From Streptomyces brevispora (GTDB lineage Bacteria; Actinomycetota; Actinomycetes; Streptomycetales; Streptomycetaceae), in assembly GCF_007829885.1 (NCBI RefSeq), contig NZ_VIWW01000001.1, positions 6,324,001 to 6,388,000 of the forward strand: a stretch of 64,000 nucleotides of DNA, read 5' to 3'. Both the position numbers and the translations under genes were made by a program. How positions within the stretch are numbered: position 1 is the stretch's first letter; every line of letters starts with the position of its first letter. The notes under the pieces are model-generated. The model was not told the origin of the DNA. It was given only the letters and a program-made list of their open reading frames with translations, and ran no database searches. Below are positions 18,098-26,891 of the stretch, piece after piece.

Positions 18098-18235
18098 GCC
18101 GACAGAACCGGACAGTGTCCTCTCGTCCAGAGCCTCTCGCCGTCGGACGCTGATTCCACTCGGCACCGGCGATCAGAGGGGCTCCGCCGGTCCCGCATCG
18201 AGCCGCGCTCAAACGACACGCCAGGAGAAACGACC

Positions 18236-18946
18236 GTGACCACCCATCTGCGGACAACCAAGGCCCCACTGGTGACAGCGCACGCCAAGCACTTGGTGGC
18301 CGAGACCGGCGTCCTGACCAATCCGTACTTCCGAACGCTGGTAGACGGAAGCATGTCGTTGGAGAGCTTCCGCACAAGCCAGGAGCAACTCGGTTTCGCC
18401 GTCACCTACTTCGCCCGCCCGATGGCCGCGCTGGTGTCGCGGATCGAGCACCCCGCGGACCGCATCGGAATCCTGGGCAATGTCGTGGAAGAACACGGCG
18501 GATTCCGCCCTCAGGAATTCCATCACGAGACCTTCCGCCGATTTCTGGCCAGTATCGGCAGCGACACCGCACAGCTGAACGGCCTGAAGATGATGCCGGC
18601 CGTCCACGCGTACAACAGCGTTCTCAGTGCGGTGTGTACGTGGGAGGACCCGCAGGTAGGAATTGGCTGCATGGGCGCGATCGAGTACGCATTCGCCTCG
18701 GTATCGGCCATCACGGGCAACGCGATTGTGAACCGCGGTTGGGTCGCTCAAGCCGACCTGATGCACTACGGACTCCACTCCGAGATCGACGAACAACACG
18801 CAGAGGACTTCTTCCTGCTGCTAGAACCCCACTACCGAAACCCAGCCGCACGACGCCGAATCGACCAGGGCCTCGGCCTGGGCGCGTACGCGCTGAACCG
18901 CCTCTACAGCGATCTGTCCGAACTGGGTCGTTCACAGCAAAACTGA
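18236..18946 (+). CDS. Heme-oxygenase-like diiron oxidase (HDO, iron-containing redox enzyme)
   Basis: The 236-residue helical protein of the TENA/PqqC-like superfamily has a candidate diiron ligand set: E86 (VVEEHGG), H97 (EFHHETF), E150 (GAIEYAF) and H181, D185, H188 (LHSEIDEQHAED). This matches the spaced E/H...E...HxxxDxxH pattern of HDO enzymes such as CADD, UndA and BesC, which oxidise amino acids or fatty acids. The substrate cannot be read from sequence. The GTG start is preceded by AGGAGAAACGACC. Pairing with a calcium-binding gene is unusual. Confidence 0.8.
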   Translation: MTTHLRTTKAPLVTAHAKHLVAETGVLTNPYFRTLVDGSMSLESFRTSQEQLGFAVTYFARPMAALVSRIEHPADRIGILGNVVEEHGGFRPQEFHHETFRRFLASIGSDTAQLNGLKMMPAVHAYNSVLSAVCTWEDPQVGIGCMGAIEYAFASVSAITGNAIVNRGWVAQADLMHYGLHSEIDEQHAEDFFLLLEPHYRNPAARRRIDQGLGLGAYALNRLYSDLSELGRSQQN

Positions 18947-19082
18947 TCACGGCTGGGCGAGCAGGAAGGCTGCGAGCGCGGGGAATACAGACAGGATCGC
19001 GTTTTCCGCTGCCCTGGTCGACCGCCCCAGAAGCGGTGAACGTGCGCGACCGCATGCCCCTCCACCCTACGTTTCCGCAGGT

Positions 19083-19350
19083 CAGAGGGTTGCCCCGAAC
19101 AACAACGCCAGTTGGCGCATGATCAGGTTCGTGCGCCAGTACGCTGCGACCAGCAGCGCCCGGTCCTCCAGCGGCAGACCCCAGGGCCGACCCCTGCGGA
19201 CCGCATCCGCACCCTCGCCCCGCAGAACCGACACCAGCTGGTCGAACTGCCGCGGGCTCAGCCCGGTGAACGGGGCTATCCAGGACGGCTCCGATGCCGT
19301 GAGAACACCAGCCACAACAAGATCATCTCACCCGTGACCAGAGGGTTGCC
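19083..19350 (-). pseudogene. IS5-type transposase N-terminal fragment
   Basis: About 77 residues remain: SWIAPFTGLSPRQFDQLVSVL and GRPWGLPLEDRALLVAAYWRTNL, the N-terminal helix-turn-helix of IS5-group transposases. Homology ends at FGATL. The fragment lies between direct 12-bp copies of CAGAGGGTTGCC (19083-19094 and 19339-19350), so the rest was probably lost by recombination between short repeats. Confidence 0.7.
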
Positions 19351-19500
19351 TCAGATGCGGACGCTCAGCCGCAGGTTAGCCTCGCGCTTTCACGAAGCGG
19401 GCTGTCCGACGGGTGGTCAGGTAAGCGAAAAGCGCCTCTGACCAGCAAGAATGAGGATTGTCGAGGTCCTTGTTCCTGCCACAGCCGGAGGCACTTCCCA

Positions 19501-19945
19501 GGTGAAGAAGAGTATCGGGTCGTACCGCGTGTCCGCATCGAGGGCGGTGGCCGCGGGGTGGTGTCCCAGGCCGGCGCCGTGCTGCTGGTCGAGACGGTCC
19601 GCAAAGCCGGGCTGGACCAGGTGATATCGGCGGCGCTGGCACCATGGCAACGCCCTCGGGCGGTGCACGATCCGGGGAAGATCCTGCTGGATGTGGCACT
19701 GGCGGTCGCGCTCGGCGGGGACTGCCTCGCGGATGTCGGGATGTTGTGGGCTGAGCCGGCCGTGTTCGGACCGGTAGCCTCCGACCCGACCGTTTCCCGC
19801 CTCATCGACACCCGCGCCACGGCCGGGCCGAAGGCCCATACCGCGACACGGGCCGCGCGGGCCGAAGCGCGCGAGCACGTCTGGAGCATGGCCAAGAACG
19901 CAGCCCCGGACGCCGCAGGGCAGGTGATTGTGGACCTGGACGGGG
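19501..19945 (+). pseudogene. IS1380-family transposase N-terminal fragment
   Basis: The frame reads RGVVSQAGAVLLVETVRKAG, then RAVHDPGKILLDVALAVALGGDCLADVG in two parts, and FGPVASDPTVSRLID. These are the conserved N-terminal blocks of IS1380 transposases. It breaks off after VIVDLDG, where the first catalytic Asp region should follow, because the ISAs1 fragment begins there. Confidence 0.8.
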
Positions 19946-20800
19946 CAGGGCTTCGGTGTAGTCGGGCCTCGTCCTTTTTGATCATGCGAGGCCGAGAAGG
20001 GCGAGGGCGCGGGTTTGGTCCCGGGCTGTCCGGCGGCGATGTTGCGGACGTCGGCGAGGCGGAGGGCTCCGACCGCAGGTTTCTGGAGGTCGCCATCGCT
20101 CGGGGTGCGATCCCGGTCCGCAACTGGGAGGCGTCCTCGGTGAAGGTGACATCTCTGACGTGATGCAGGGCCTCGATCGTCCAGTGCCCGCAGGCCAGTT
20201 GGGCAAGCTGGGCGGGTGGGGCCTGCTGCGCGGCGAGGCTGGTGACCGCGTAGACGGTCTTGAGGCTGATCTTCTCCGTCGTGCAGTGGACACGGCGCCG
20301 GACGATCTGGGCGGCCTGACGGGCGCCGGGGAAGAGCAGGTTGTTGACCGTGCAGACCTTCAGCCTGCGGGTCTCGGAGCGTCCGTGACCAGTCGTGCGT
20401 GTCCGGTCCTGGAGCGGTATCTGCTTCCAGGGAAGGGACTTCAACTGCTTGCAGAGCCTCTTCGTGTTGCGCTTCACGATCACGATGTGGTGGGCGTCCC
20501 GCCCGCGCAGATAGGTGGCGTGGTCGTACTGGGTGTGCATGGCATCGCTGGTCACGACGGTGCTGGACAGGTCGGGCAGCGTGTCCAGGAGGGGCTGGAA
20601 ACGCGTGATCTCGTTGGTCTTCTCACCGACGTCCATCTCCGCGAGGACCAGCCCGTCGGCGTGGTGGCAGGCGGCCAGGAGGTGGATCCTCCGTCCGTTG
20701 GCTCGGGCCGCACCCCGCAGCGACTTCCCGTCGACGGACAGCCCCTGCAGCCCGTCGCTTCGGCCCTGCCGGTCCGCGAGCCAGCTCTTGCGCGCGGCCC
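19946..20800 (-). pseudogene. ISAs1-family transposase, truncated and frameshifted
   Basis: The minus-strand frame contains GLSVDGKSLRGAARANGRRI (first catalytic Asp), LSSTVVTSDAMHTQYDHA (second Asp), the basic HHIVIVKRNTKRL segment and the C-terminal EALHHVRDVTFTEDASQL. The extreme C-terminus is shifted by one base, and the N-terminal part is missing at the junction near 20800 with the recombinase fragment. It belongs to the same lineage as the 17128-17358 remnant but in opposite orientation. Confidence 0.82.
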
Positions 20801-20805
20801 GCGAC

Positions 20806-20949
20806 ATGCTGCCCAACCCGGAGAACAGCATCGAGTCCATCGCGAAACTCCTTGGCGTCTCCGCCGGCACCCTCTACAACCACATCCCAGACCTGCGTGA
20901 ACTTCGCGCCTTCCGAGTTCAGCGCCAGCTCGAGAGCAGTACCTCGTAA
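20806..20949 (+). pseudogene. Serine recombinase C-terminal fragment
   Basis: Only the DNA-binding tail is present: MLPNPENSIESIAKLLGVSA then GTLYNHIPDLRELRA, a helix-turn-helix typical of Tn3-type resolvases and invertases. The catalytic serine domain is missing because the ISAs1 piece replaces it. This is evidence that a transposon or integrative element was once here. Confidence 0.65.
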
Positions 20950-20950
20950 C

Positions 20951-21210
20951 TCAGGGCGGAGCCGTTGTGGCTTTTGGCCTCACCTTGGCCGGACCCCTGC
21001 AAGGGGGTGGCGTAGGTCCTCGGCGAGTGGTCGGGCGGAGCTGGGTGTGTGCGGTGACGATCAGCCAGGTCCACGGGCCGGCCGTGGCGGGGTAGCGGAC
21101 AAGTGGCGCGGTCCAGCCGAGCGTCTGCTTGATCATTCTGAAGGTGTGCTCGATGCCGCACCGCCTGTGGGTCTCATCACAATTCGTGTCGAAACGGGAC
21201 ATGAGTGATG
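20951..21210 (-). pseudogene. DDE transposase fragment, family not assigned
   Basis: The minus-strand frame reads CDETHRRCGIEHTFRMIKQT, then LGWTAPLVRYPATAGPWTWL. This is the C-terminal Glu-bearing block (EHTFRxxKQTLGW) of a streptomycete transposase group. The rest of the gene is absent. Confidence 0.6.
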
Positions 21211-21294
21211 AGGGTTACTTCACCTTGCACATATTTCATCTACTTTCGCCATGCAATTCCATTTTAGCGACCCATTGCGGAGGCCTGTCCGACC

Positions 21295-22194
21295 ATGCCC
21301 TACTCGCATTCCATATCTCATTCGAAGACCTCAGCCAGGCACCGAGGCAGCCGTGCCGGCGCTTGCGCCGGTGTGCTTCTGGCTTCGATGACATCCCTCT
21401 TCTCCTTCGCCGCGGTGCACGCGGCGCCCGCTGTCGCCGCGCCCGCGCCGTCGGAGCAGACCCGTGCCACGGCTGGCGTTGACGCCGCGGTGCAGCCTCA
21501 GAGCAAGCCGCGTGTGACGGCGGCGGTGCTCAGCCTGGACGGCGGGAGCCGGAAGCCTTTGCTGTATGGCGAGGATGCCCCTTACGACACCGCCAGCATC
21601 ATCAAGGTCGACATTCTCGCGGCGCTGCTGCTGCAGGCACAGGACGCGGGCCGGCATCTCACGGTCCAGGAACGCGCGCTAGCCGAACCGATGATCCGGA
21701 ACAGCGACAATGCGGCGGCGAACGCCCTGTGGCGCGAGATCGGCCGGGCACCGGGCCTGGAGGCGGCCAACAAGCGCCTGGGACTGGCCTCGACCAAGGG
21801 CGGTCCCGGTACGAAGTGGGGGCTGACGCGGACGACGGCGAGTGATCAGATCAGGCTCCTGCTCTCCGTGTTCGACAGCGCCGCGACGTCGAAGACCGAC
21901 TCCCCGCTGAACAAGGAATCCCAGGCCTACATCCAGACCCTTATGAGCCGTATCGCGAGCGACCAGGCGTGGGGTGTATCGAAAGCCTCTGGCGCCGAGT
22001 ATGCGTTGAAGAACGGCTGGCTGCAGCGCACTGCCTCCGGGCTCTGGGACGTCAACAGTGTCGGCCGGGTCACTGCGGACGGACACCGCTACCTCGTCGC
22101 CGTGCTGTCGGACGGCAGTGCGTCGATGAGCGACGGCATCTCACTGGTGGAGCGGGCGGCCCGGCAGGCCGTGTCCGCGACTGCCCGGACCTGA
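21295..22194 (+). CDS. Secreted serine hydrolase of the beta-lactamase fold
   Basis: The 299-residue protein has a signal peptide (basic start, hydrophobic core, AVHAAPAVAA cleavage area). Active-site motifs of class A beta-lactamase-like enzymes follow: SxxK in TASIIKVDI (near residue 98), SDN in IRNSDNAAAN, and KNG in LKNGWLQ where true beta-lactamases have KTG/KSG. It is therefore a lactamase-related hydrolase rather than a proven lactamase, and the substrate is unknown. It is intact although IS fragments surround it, with about 85 bases of upstream AT-richer sequence for its promoter. Confidence 0.85.
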   Translation: MPYSHSISHSKTSARHRGSRAGACAGVLLASMTSLFSFAAVHAAPAVAAPAPSEQTRATAGVDAAVQPQSKPRVTAAVLSLDGGSRKPLLYGEDAPYDTASIIKVDILAALLLQAQDAGRHLTVQERALAEPMIRNSDNAAANALWREIGRAPGLEAANKRLGLASTKGGPGTKWGLTRTTASDQIRLLLSVFDSAATSKTDSPLNKESQAYIQTLMSRIASDQAWGVSKASGAEYALKNGWLQRTASGLWDVNSVGRVTADGHRYLVAVLSDGSASMSDGISLVERAARQAVSATART

Positions 22195-22559
22195 CGAGCC
22201 GAGACACCCTCGCCTGCCCGCGGGCGTGACGCCTGCCTGGGCAAGCGCGCCGGGCAGCCGCCTGAACCACCGGGTCCCTCCCTACGCCGACCGGCGCCAC
22301 GCGCCAGAACCCAAAGCGATACAGGTCGCGCGGAAGCAGCAGCGCCGAGAATTGCGGGCGGTCCCCGAACCGATCACCGATCTCGGGTGAATCTCCCGTC
22401 CGGACATACGCCGCCGAGACCGGCTCGTCGGAGTGATCCACGAGTACCGGCAAGCCGCCTGACCTGGTCGGATGAAATCGGAATCCGTAGTTCTGCAGCG
22501 AACGTGGTCCGGCGACCGTACAGGAGTCGACCGGTGGTGCGCCGGTTCGTCGGCAGCGG
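22195..22559 (+). other. Gene-free stretch after the serine hydrolase
   Basis: No convincing coding frame is seen. The stretch presumably contains the 3' end of the hydrolase transcript and leads into the broken helix-turn-helix gene. Confidence 0.5.
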
Positions 22560-22931
22560 GTGAAGGCGCCGATGCGGCTGGTGTCGTCTGCAGCCTACGA
22601 CGATGTCGCGCTGTCGGTGTACGTGAAAGTGAAGGCTCTCGGTGCACGGCCGGAAGGGTGCCAGGCGAAGGCTGCGACGATCGCTTCGTACCTGGGGCTG
22701 TCGACGGCGTCGGTGGAGCGTGGCCTGACGCTGCTGTCGCGTCCGGCTCCGGACGCTGTGATTGAGCTGCGGTCGGACCGCCGGACCTCGCCGAGCGGCC
22801 GTGGCACGTCGGCGGTGCCCCGGCCCCGGCCGGTGCGCCCAGCGCGTCAGCACCCCGCGCGGCAGCACTGCAGTCTCCGGCCTGGAGCTGATGACCGCGC
22901 TGCGCCGGCCGACCGGCCCGGTGCGCGATGA
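22560..22931 (+). pseudogene. Helix-turn-helix protein, broken
   Basis: The N-terminal 80 residues look genuine: MKAPMRLVSSAAYDDVALSV, then CQAKAATIASYLGLSTASVE, a MarR/GntR-like helix-turn-helix known from streptomycete plasmid and element genes. After RGTSAV the sequence turns into arginine/proline-rich low complexity, which suggests a frameshift or deletion. The intact family protein is much longer. Confidence 0.6.
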
Positions 22932-22994
22932 GGAGACAGGCAACTGGGTGTCCGGCCACAACCCGGGTTCGCCGGGTACGCAGCCGATGGACCC

Positions 22995-23135
22995 GGCGCC
23001 CTCCAGGACCGCATCAACTACCTGCTCAAGCAGATGGGCACCGCGAAGGCCGTGGCGGCGGAGCTCGGGGTCACCGCCGAATCCGTGAACCGCTACCGGC
23101 GCGGTGCCCGCAAGCATCCGCAGCAACGACCCGTC
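22995..23135 (+). pseudogene. Tpg-like (telomere terminal protein) fragment
   Basis: The frame reads ALQDRINYLLKQMGTAKAVA then AELGVTAESVNRYRRGARKH. This resembles the N-terminal region of Streptomyces Tpg proteins (RxxFLLK..TKxLAxxLGVSxRTVxRYxxGxRK), which are joined to telomere 5' ends. There is no start codon in place and the frame decays after HPQQRP. The assignment rests on this short helix-turn-helix only; a phage or plasmid XRE-type regulator is an alternative. Confidence 0.45.
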
Positions 23136-23550
23136 CTGACGAGCAGCCGAACACCTCGGAGCAGTGGAATCCGACGCCCACCCGACGTGACTGCCGGGCC
23201 GTCAACCTGCCCACCACAGACCCGAAAAGCCGAAGCGGCCCGCCGATCGAACCGGCAGACCGTCACGAAAGAACGAGGTTAGGCAAGTCACTTGTCGGAA
23301 TCATGACTGTCGGATTGCACACGGACCGGTGCCAGCGTTGGTGCAGCCTCCAACCGGGCCGAGCACACGCGAAGCTGCTCACTTTTACGATACGGACGTC
23401 GGCTATTCTGCGATCCGCTCCGGGCATCCGAAGCGGAGGTACCGCACCACTACACAGACACTGCACCCGTACTGCGGTCGTGTTGTGGCATAGCGCAAGC
23501 TCTCCTTCGCAGGAGCGTCGGACTCACGGCGGCCGAAGGCTGCCATACGA

Positions 23551-24390
23551 ATGGGGTGGGGATTGTCCAGTCATCGGCTGTCCAAAAAGGGTCGCTACAT
23601 CGCCTGGGCGACGACGGGTGTCGTCGTCGCTGCGGGTGCAGGAATCGCAGCACAGACGTCCATGGCGGCCACCGCTTGGCCTGCGCAGAAGACCTACACC
23701 GGTCGAGCGTTCGATGCGTGCACTGCGCCCTCGCTCGCAGCGATGAAAGCGTGGAACACGAAGTTTTACGGCGCCGCCGCTGTCTACATCGGCGGCAAGA
23801 ACCGTGGCTGCGCCCAGCCCAACCTGACCAAGTCCTGGGTGAAGTCGGTCAACTCCACCGGCTGGAAGCTCATACCGCTCTACGTCGGCGCGCAGCCGCC
23901 CTGCCAGAAGAGCGTAAACCCGGAAAGATTCACCGCTTCCACGGCAGCCTCCCTCGGTGCGAGTAACGCGAAGGACGCGGTGGCCAAGGCATCAGCCCTC
24001 GGGATGAATGCCGGCAGCCCGATCTACCTGAATATGGAGTCGTACGACATCACCGACAAGGCGTGCAACGACGCCACCCTCACCTACGTGCGCTCCTTCA
24101 CCAAAACGCTGCGGAACGCAACCTACCGTGGCGGCCTCTACGGCTTCAGCAGCTCCAGTGCCAAGGCCATTGCCACCGCCCCGAACAAGACGGACCTGCC
24201 AGGCAACCTCTGGTACGCGCTGTGGGATAAAAGGAACACGACCACCACCGACTGGCCGTGGAACCCCGCTCAGTACACCGACCACAGCCGCGGCCATCAG
24301 TACATGGTAAATAGCAAGGAAACGCGGGGCGGTTACACCATCACAGTCGACCGCAACGCCTGGGACGCTCCTGTCGCCATCGTCGGCTGA
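23551..24390 (+). CDS. Secreted DUF1906 (glycoside-hydrolase-like) protein
   Basis: The 279-residue exported protein has an N-terminal basic region and hydrophobic signal (IAWATTGVVVAAGAGIAA). The DUF1906 domain follows: YTGRAFDACTAPSLAAMKAW, AAAVYIGGKNRGC, LIPLYVGAQ, and SPIYLNMESYD where related lysozyme-like TIM barrels have an acidic residue. An alternative TTG start four codons later (SSHRLSKKGR) would have GGGG closer to it. It is probably a cell-wall-active or spore-associated secreted protein. The function is inferred only from the fold family. Confidence 0.82.
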   Translation: MGWGLSSHRLSKKGRYIAWATTGVVVAAGAGIAAQTSMAATAWPAQKTYTGRAFDACTAPSLAAMKAWNTKFYGAAAVYIGGKNRGCAQPNLTKSWVKSVNSTGWKLIPLYVGAQPPCQKSVNPERFTASTAASLGASNAKDAVAKASALGMNAGSPIYLNMESYDITDKACNDATLTYVRSFTKTLRNATYRGGLYGFSSSSAKAIATAPNKTDLPGNLWYALWDKRNTTTTDWPWNPAQYTDHSRGHQYMVNSKETRGGYTITVDRNAWDAPVAIVG

Positions 24391-24394
24391 GAAG

Positions 24395-24428
24395 CTCCAA
24401 CCAAGCGAGACCCCGGCTGGTTGGGGAG
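24395..24428 (+). terminator. Hairpin after the DUF1906 gene
   Basis: CCAACCA at 24397-24403 pairs with TGGTTGG at 24418-24424, and flanking CTC/GAG extends the stem with a small bulge. It starts 6 bases after the stop. Confidence 0.6.
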
Positions 24429-25053
24429 GCCGGCCGGGGCAGCACGGGTACCCGAAAGCAGTCGTCTCTCGAGGGCAGGCGCCAAGCGCCTGCAACCGGA
24501 CGGTCCCGAGTTCAATCTCAGTAGGAATGGCACGATCCGCATCCGTTGGCGGGTCGGCCGAAGGGCATACCGCTTGGACTGCAAGATACGGCTTGTCCCC
24601 CTGAAGCTCCGTGAGGAGGGTGAGTACCGGGACGTTCCCGCCGCAGGTCTTCTCTGCGCTGAGATTGAGGCCCACGAGGAGTTGTTGAAGCCGGTCCCGC
24701 TCACCTTCCAGAACAGGGCAGGGAAGACCAGGCAGGTCGAGGTCTTCTTCACACCCCGCGATCGCGGCAAGGGGACGATGCCCACTGCAAACACCTACGT
24801 GCACTATTCTAAGAAGGCGTGCGTGGCGGCCGGGCTGGTAGACGCAGAGGGCAAGCCGAAGTACCACCCACACTCGTTGAGGCACTTCTTCGCCTCGACC
24901 GCGCTGGCAGCCGGCATCCCGATCCACGAGGTCTCGCGCTGGCTCGGCCACAGATCGGTCAAGACCACCGTGGACATCTACGGTCACCTCGTCCCCGAGT
25001 CGTGGGGGCGCTGCCGCGACATCGTTCAATCGGCGCTCACGTCCGCGGTTTGA
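24421..25053 (+). pseudogene. Tyrosine integrase, 5'-truncated
   Basis: The C-terminal catalytic domain is recognisable: a beta-hairpin region with VPLKLREEGEYRDVP, then HPHSLRHFFASTALAAG (HxLRH), SRWLGHRSVKTT and the nucleophile in VDIYGHLVPESW. The arm-binding and core-binding domains and the first catalytic Arg are missing, and the first 30 codons are unrelated. No tRNA gene or obvious attachment core adjoins it, so it is likely a relic of an integrated element whose right border is here, before the conserved reductase gene. Confidence 0.8.
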
Positions 25054-25195
25054 GTGACGCCGATGCCGGGATGAATCCCCGTGCTGGGACGGACCGTTCG
25101 ACAGCGCCCTTTTCGCAGGTGGGAGCTCTGAAATCGACGTTCGGCGACAACGTCGAGGCACTGCAGGGGCGCTGACCGCCCCGGTCCGGCAACGG

Positions 25196-25245
25196 CCGAC
25201 GGCCCCGGGAGGCTCTCCCGCGCGGGGACCTTCCGGGGCCGTCGG
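25196..25245 (-). terminator. Hairpin after the FprA-type reductase
   Basis: A 13-bp stem (CCGACGGCCCCGG at 25196-25208 with its complement at 25233-25245) lies 9 bases beyond the reductase stop on the minus strand. Confidence 0.75.
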
Positions 25246-25253
25246 TCGTGATG

Positions 25254-26621
25254 TCAGTTGCCGGGATCCGAGGCATCCAGCATGGCGTCGCGCTCCACGA
25301 CCTTGACCCGCTCGCGCCCCTGCTCCTCGCCGAGGGCGCGCTCGTGGGCGTCCAGGCGGTACCAGCCCTCGCGGGTGGTGTAGCGGATGCCGCGGGCCTG
25401 CAGGAACTCGGTGACGGCCTCCGGCTCGGGCTGTGCCGGGGCGGGCAGCCGGCCGGTGCTGTGGTCCTCCAGCAGGCAGGCGACGGTTTCGTTGGCGTCG
25501 CCCTTGGTGTGGCCGATCAGGCCGATCGGACCGCGCTTGATCCAGCCGGTGACGTACACCGATTCCATCGGCTCCTCACCGGCGAGGACCCGTCCGGCGG
25601 CGTGCGGAACGGTGCCGGAGGCGACGTCGAAGGGGAGCTTGGGCAGCTCCTGCGAGTAGTAGCCGACCGCACGGTAGACGCTCTGCACGTCCCAGTCGTT
25701 GAAGCGGCCGGTGCCGCGCACGTTGCCGGTGCCGTCCAGCTCGGTGCGCTCGGTGCGCAGCCCGACGACCTTGCCGTCCTCGCCGAGGATCTCGACCGGG
25801 GACTCGAAGAAGTGCAGGAAGAGCTTGTGCGGCCGGTCGCCGACGTCGCGGATCGCCCACTTCTCCAGCGTGGAGGCGACCATGTTGGCCTGCTTGTTGC
25901 CGCGCCGGGTCTCGATCGAGCCCTGGTCGTAGTCGATGTCCTCGGGGTTGACGATGACCTCGATGTTCGGCGAGTGGTCCAGCTCGCGCAGCTCCATCGG
26001 GCTGAACTTGGCCTGGGCCGGACCGCGCCGCCCGAAGACGTGCACCTCCAGCGCCTTGTTGGCCTTGAGGCCCTCGTAGACGTTGGCGGGTATCTCCGTC
26101 GGCAGCAGCTCGTCGCCGGTCTTGGCCAGCATGCGGGCCACGTCCAGGGCCACGTTGCCGACACCCAGGACCGCGACCTTCTCGGCCTCCAGGGGCCAGC
26201 TGCGCGCCACGTCGGGGTGGCCGTCGTACCAGGAGACGAAGTCGGCGGCTCCGTGCGAGCCCTCCAGGTCGCCGCCGGGGATGTCCAGGGCCCGGTCCGC
26301 GTCGGCGCCGGTGGAGAAGATCACCGCGTCGTAGAAGGTCCGCAGCTCGTCGAGGCCTATGTCGTTCGGATAGTCGACATTGCCGATGAGCCGTAGCTGC
26401 GGCTTGTCCAGGACCTGGTGCAGCGCCTGCACGATGCCCTTGATCCGGGGGTGGTCCGGGGCCACGCCGTAACGGATCAGGCCAAAGGGGGCGGGCATCC
26501 GCTCGAACAGGTCGATCGACACGCCCGGGTCGGAGGCGGCCTCGGATTTGAGCAGCGCGTCCGCTGCGTAGATTCCGGCGGGACCGGCTCCGACGATGGC
26601 TACGCGGACGGGGCGTGTCAT
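25254..26621 (-). CDS. fprA: Ferredoxin/flavodoxin-NADP+ reductase, FprA type
   Basis: The 455-residue FAD protein is of the adrenodoxin-reductase-like class. The FAD motif is VAIVGAGPAGIYAADALL at the N-terminus. LFERMPAPFGLIRYGVAPDHP follows in two parts, the NADPH fold is VAVLGVGNVALDVAR, and the C-terminal FAD segment is VTGWIKRGPIGLIGHTKGDA. It would transfer electrons from NADPH to ferredoxins, including those serving P450s such as the one in this window. I start at ATG 26621, with AAGGA upstream; a GTG ten codons earlier is possible. Confidence 0.92.
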   Translation of the reverse strand: MTRPVRVAIVGAGPAGIYAADALLKSEAASDPGVSIDLFERMPAPFGLIRYGVAPDHPRIKGIVQALHQVLDKPQLRLIGNVDYPNDIGLDELRTFYDAVIFSTGADADRALDIPGGDLEGSHGAADFVSWYDGHPDVARSWPLEAEKVAVLGVGNVALDVARMLAKTGDELLPTEIPANVYEGLKANKALEVHVFGRRGPAQAKFSPMELRELDHSPNIEVIVNPEDIDYDQGSIETRRGNKQANMVASTLEKWAIRDVGDRPHKLFLHFFESPVEILGEDGKVVGLRTERTELDGTGNVRGTGRFNDWDVQSVYRAVGYYSQELPKLPFDVASGTVPHAAGRVLAGEEPMESVYVTGWIKRGPIGLIGHTKGDANETVACLLEDHSTGRLPAPAQPEPEAVTEFLQARGIRYTTREGWYRLDAHERALGEEQGRERVKVVERDAMLDASDPGN

Positions 26622-26891
26622 GGAGGGCTGTTCCTTAGAACGGGCGAACACGGACAGGGCGGGCCGTGGTGGGTAAGGCTTGACTTAGTTCGCCCTCCAC
26701 ACACGTTAGCCGCTGGCTCCGTCCGGTTTCGGGGCGGGTCGGGGTTCTGTGGCGGTATCCGGCACCTCGGGCCGGCACTGTTTCCGCTGATTCCTTGGGA
26801 TTCGGCCCCTAGGACCGGCCCGGAGAGTGTGTTCCATCGCACGTTCAACTGATGGACAGCCCACTCGAAGAATTGGACAAATGATGACAGA

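Noticed and set aside
21295..22194. Calling the serine hydrolase a true class A beta-lactamase.
   Set aside because: The third box is KNG rather than KTG or KSG, and the Glu166-type loop could not be identified with confidence.
24819..25175. A longer C-terminus for the integrase in another frame.
   Set aside because: The family ends shortly after the catalytic Tyr, and the alternative frame has no integrase features.
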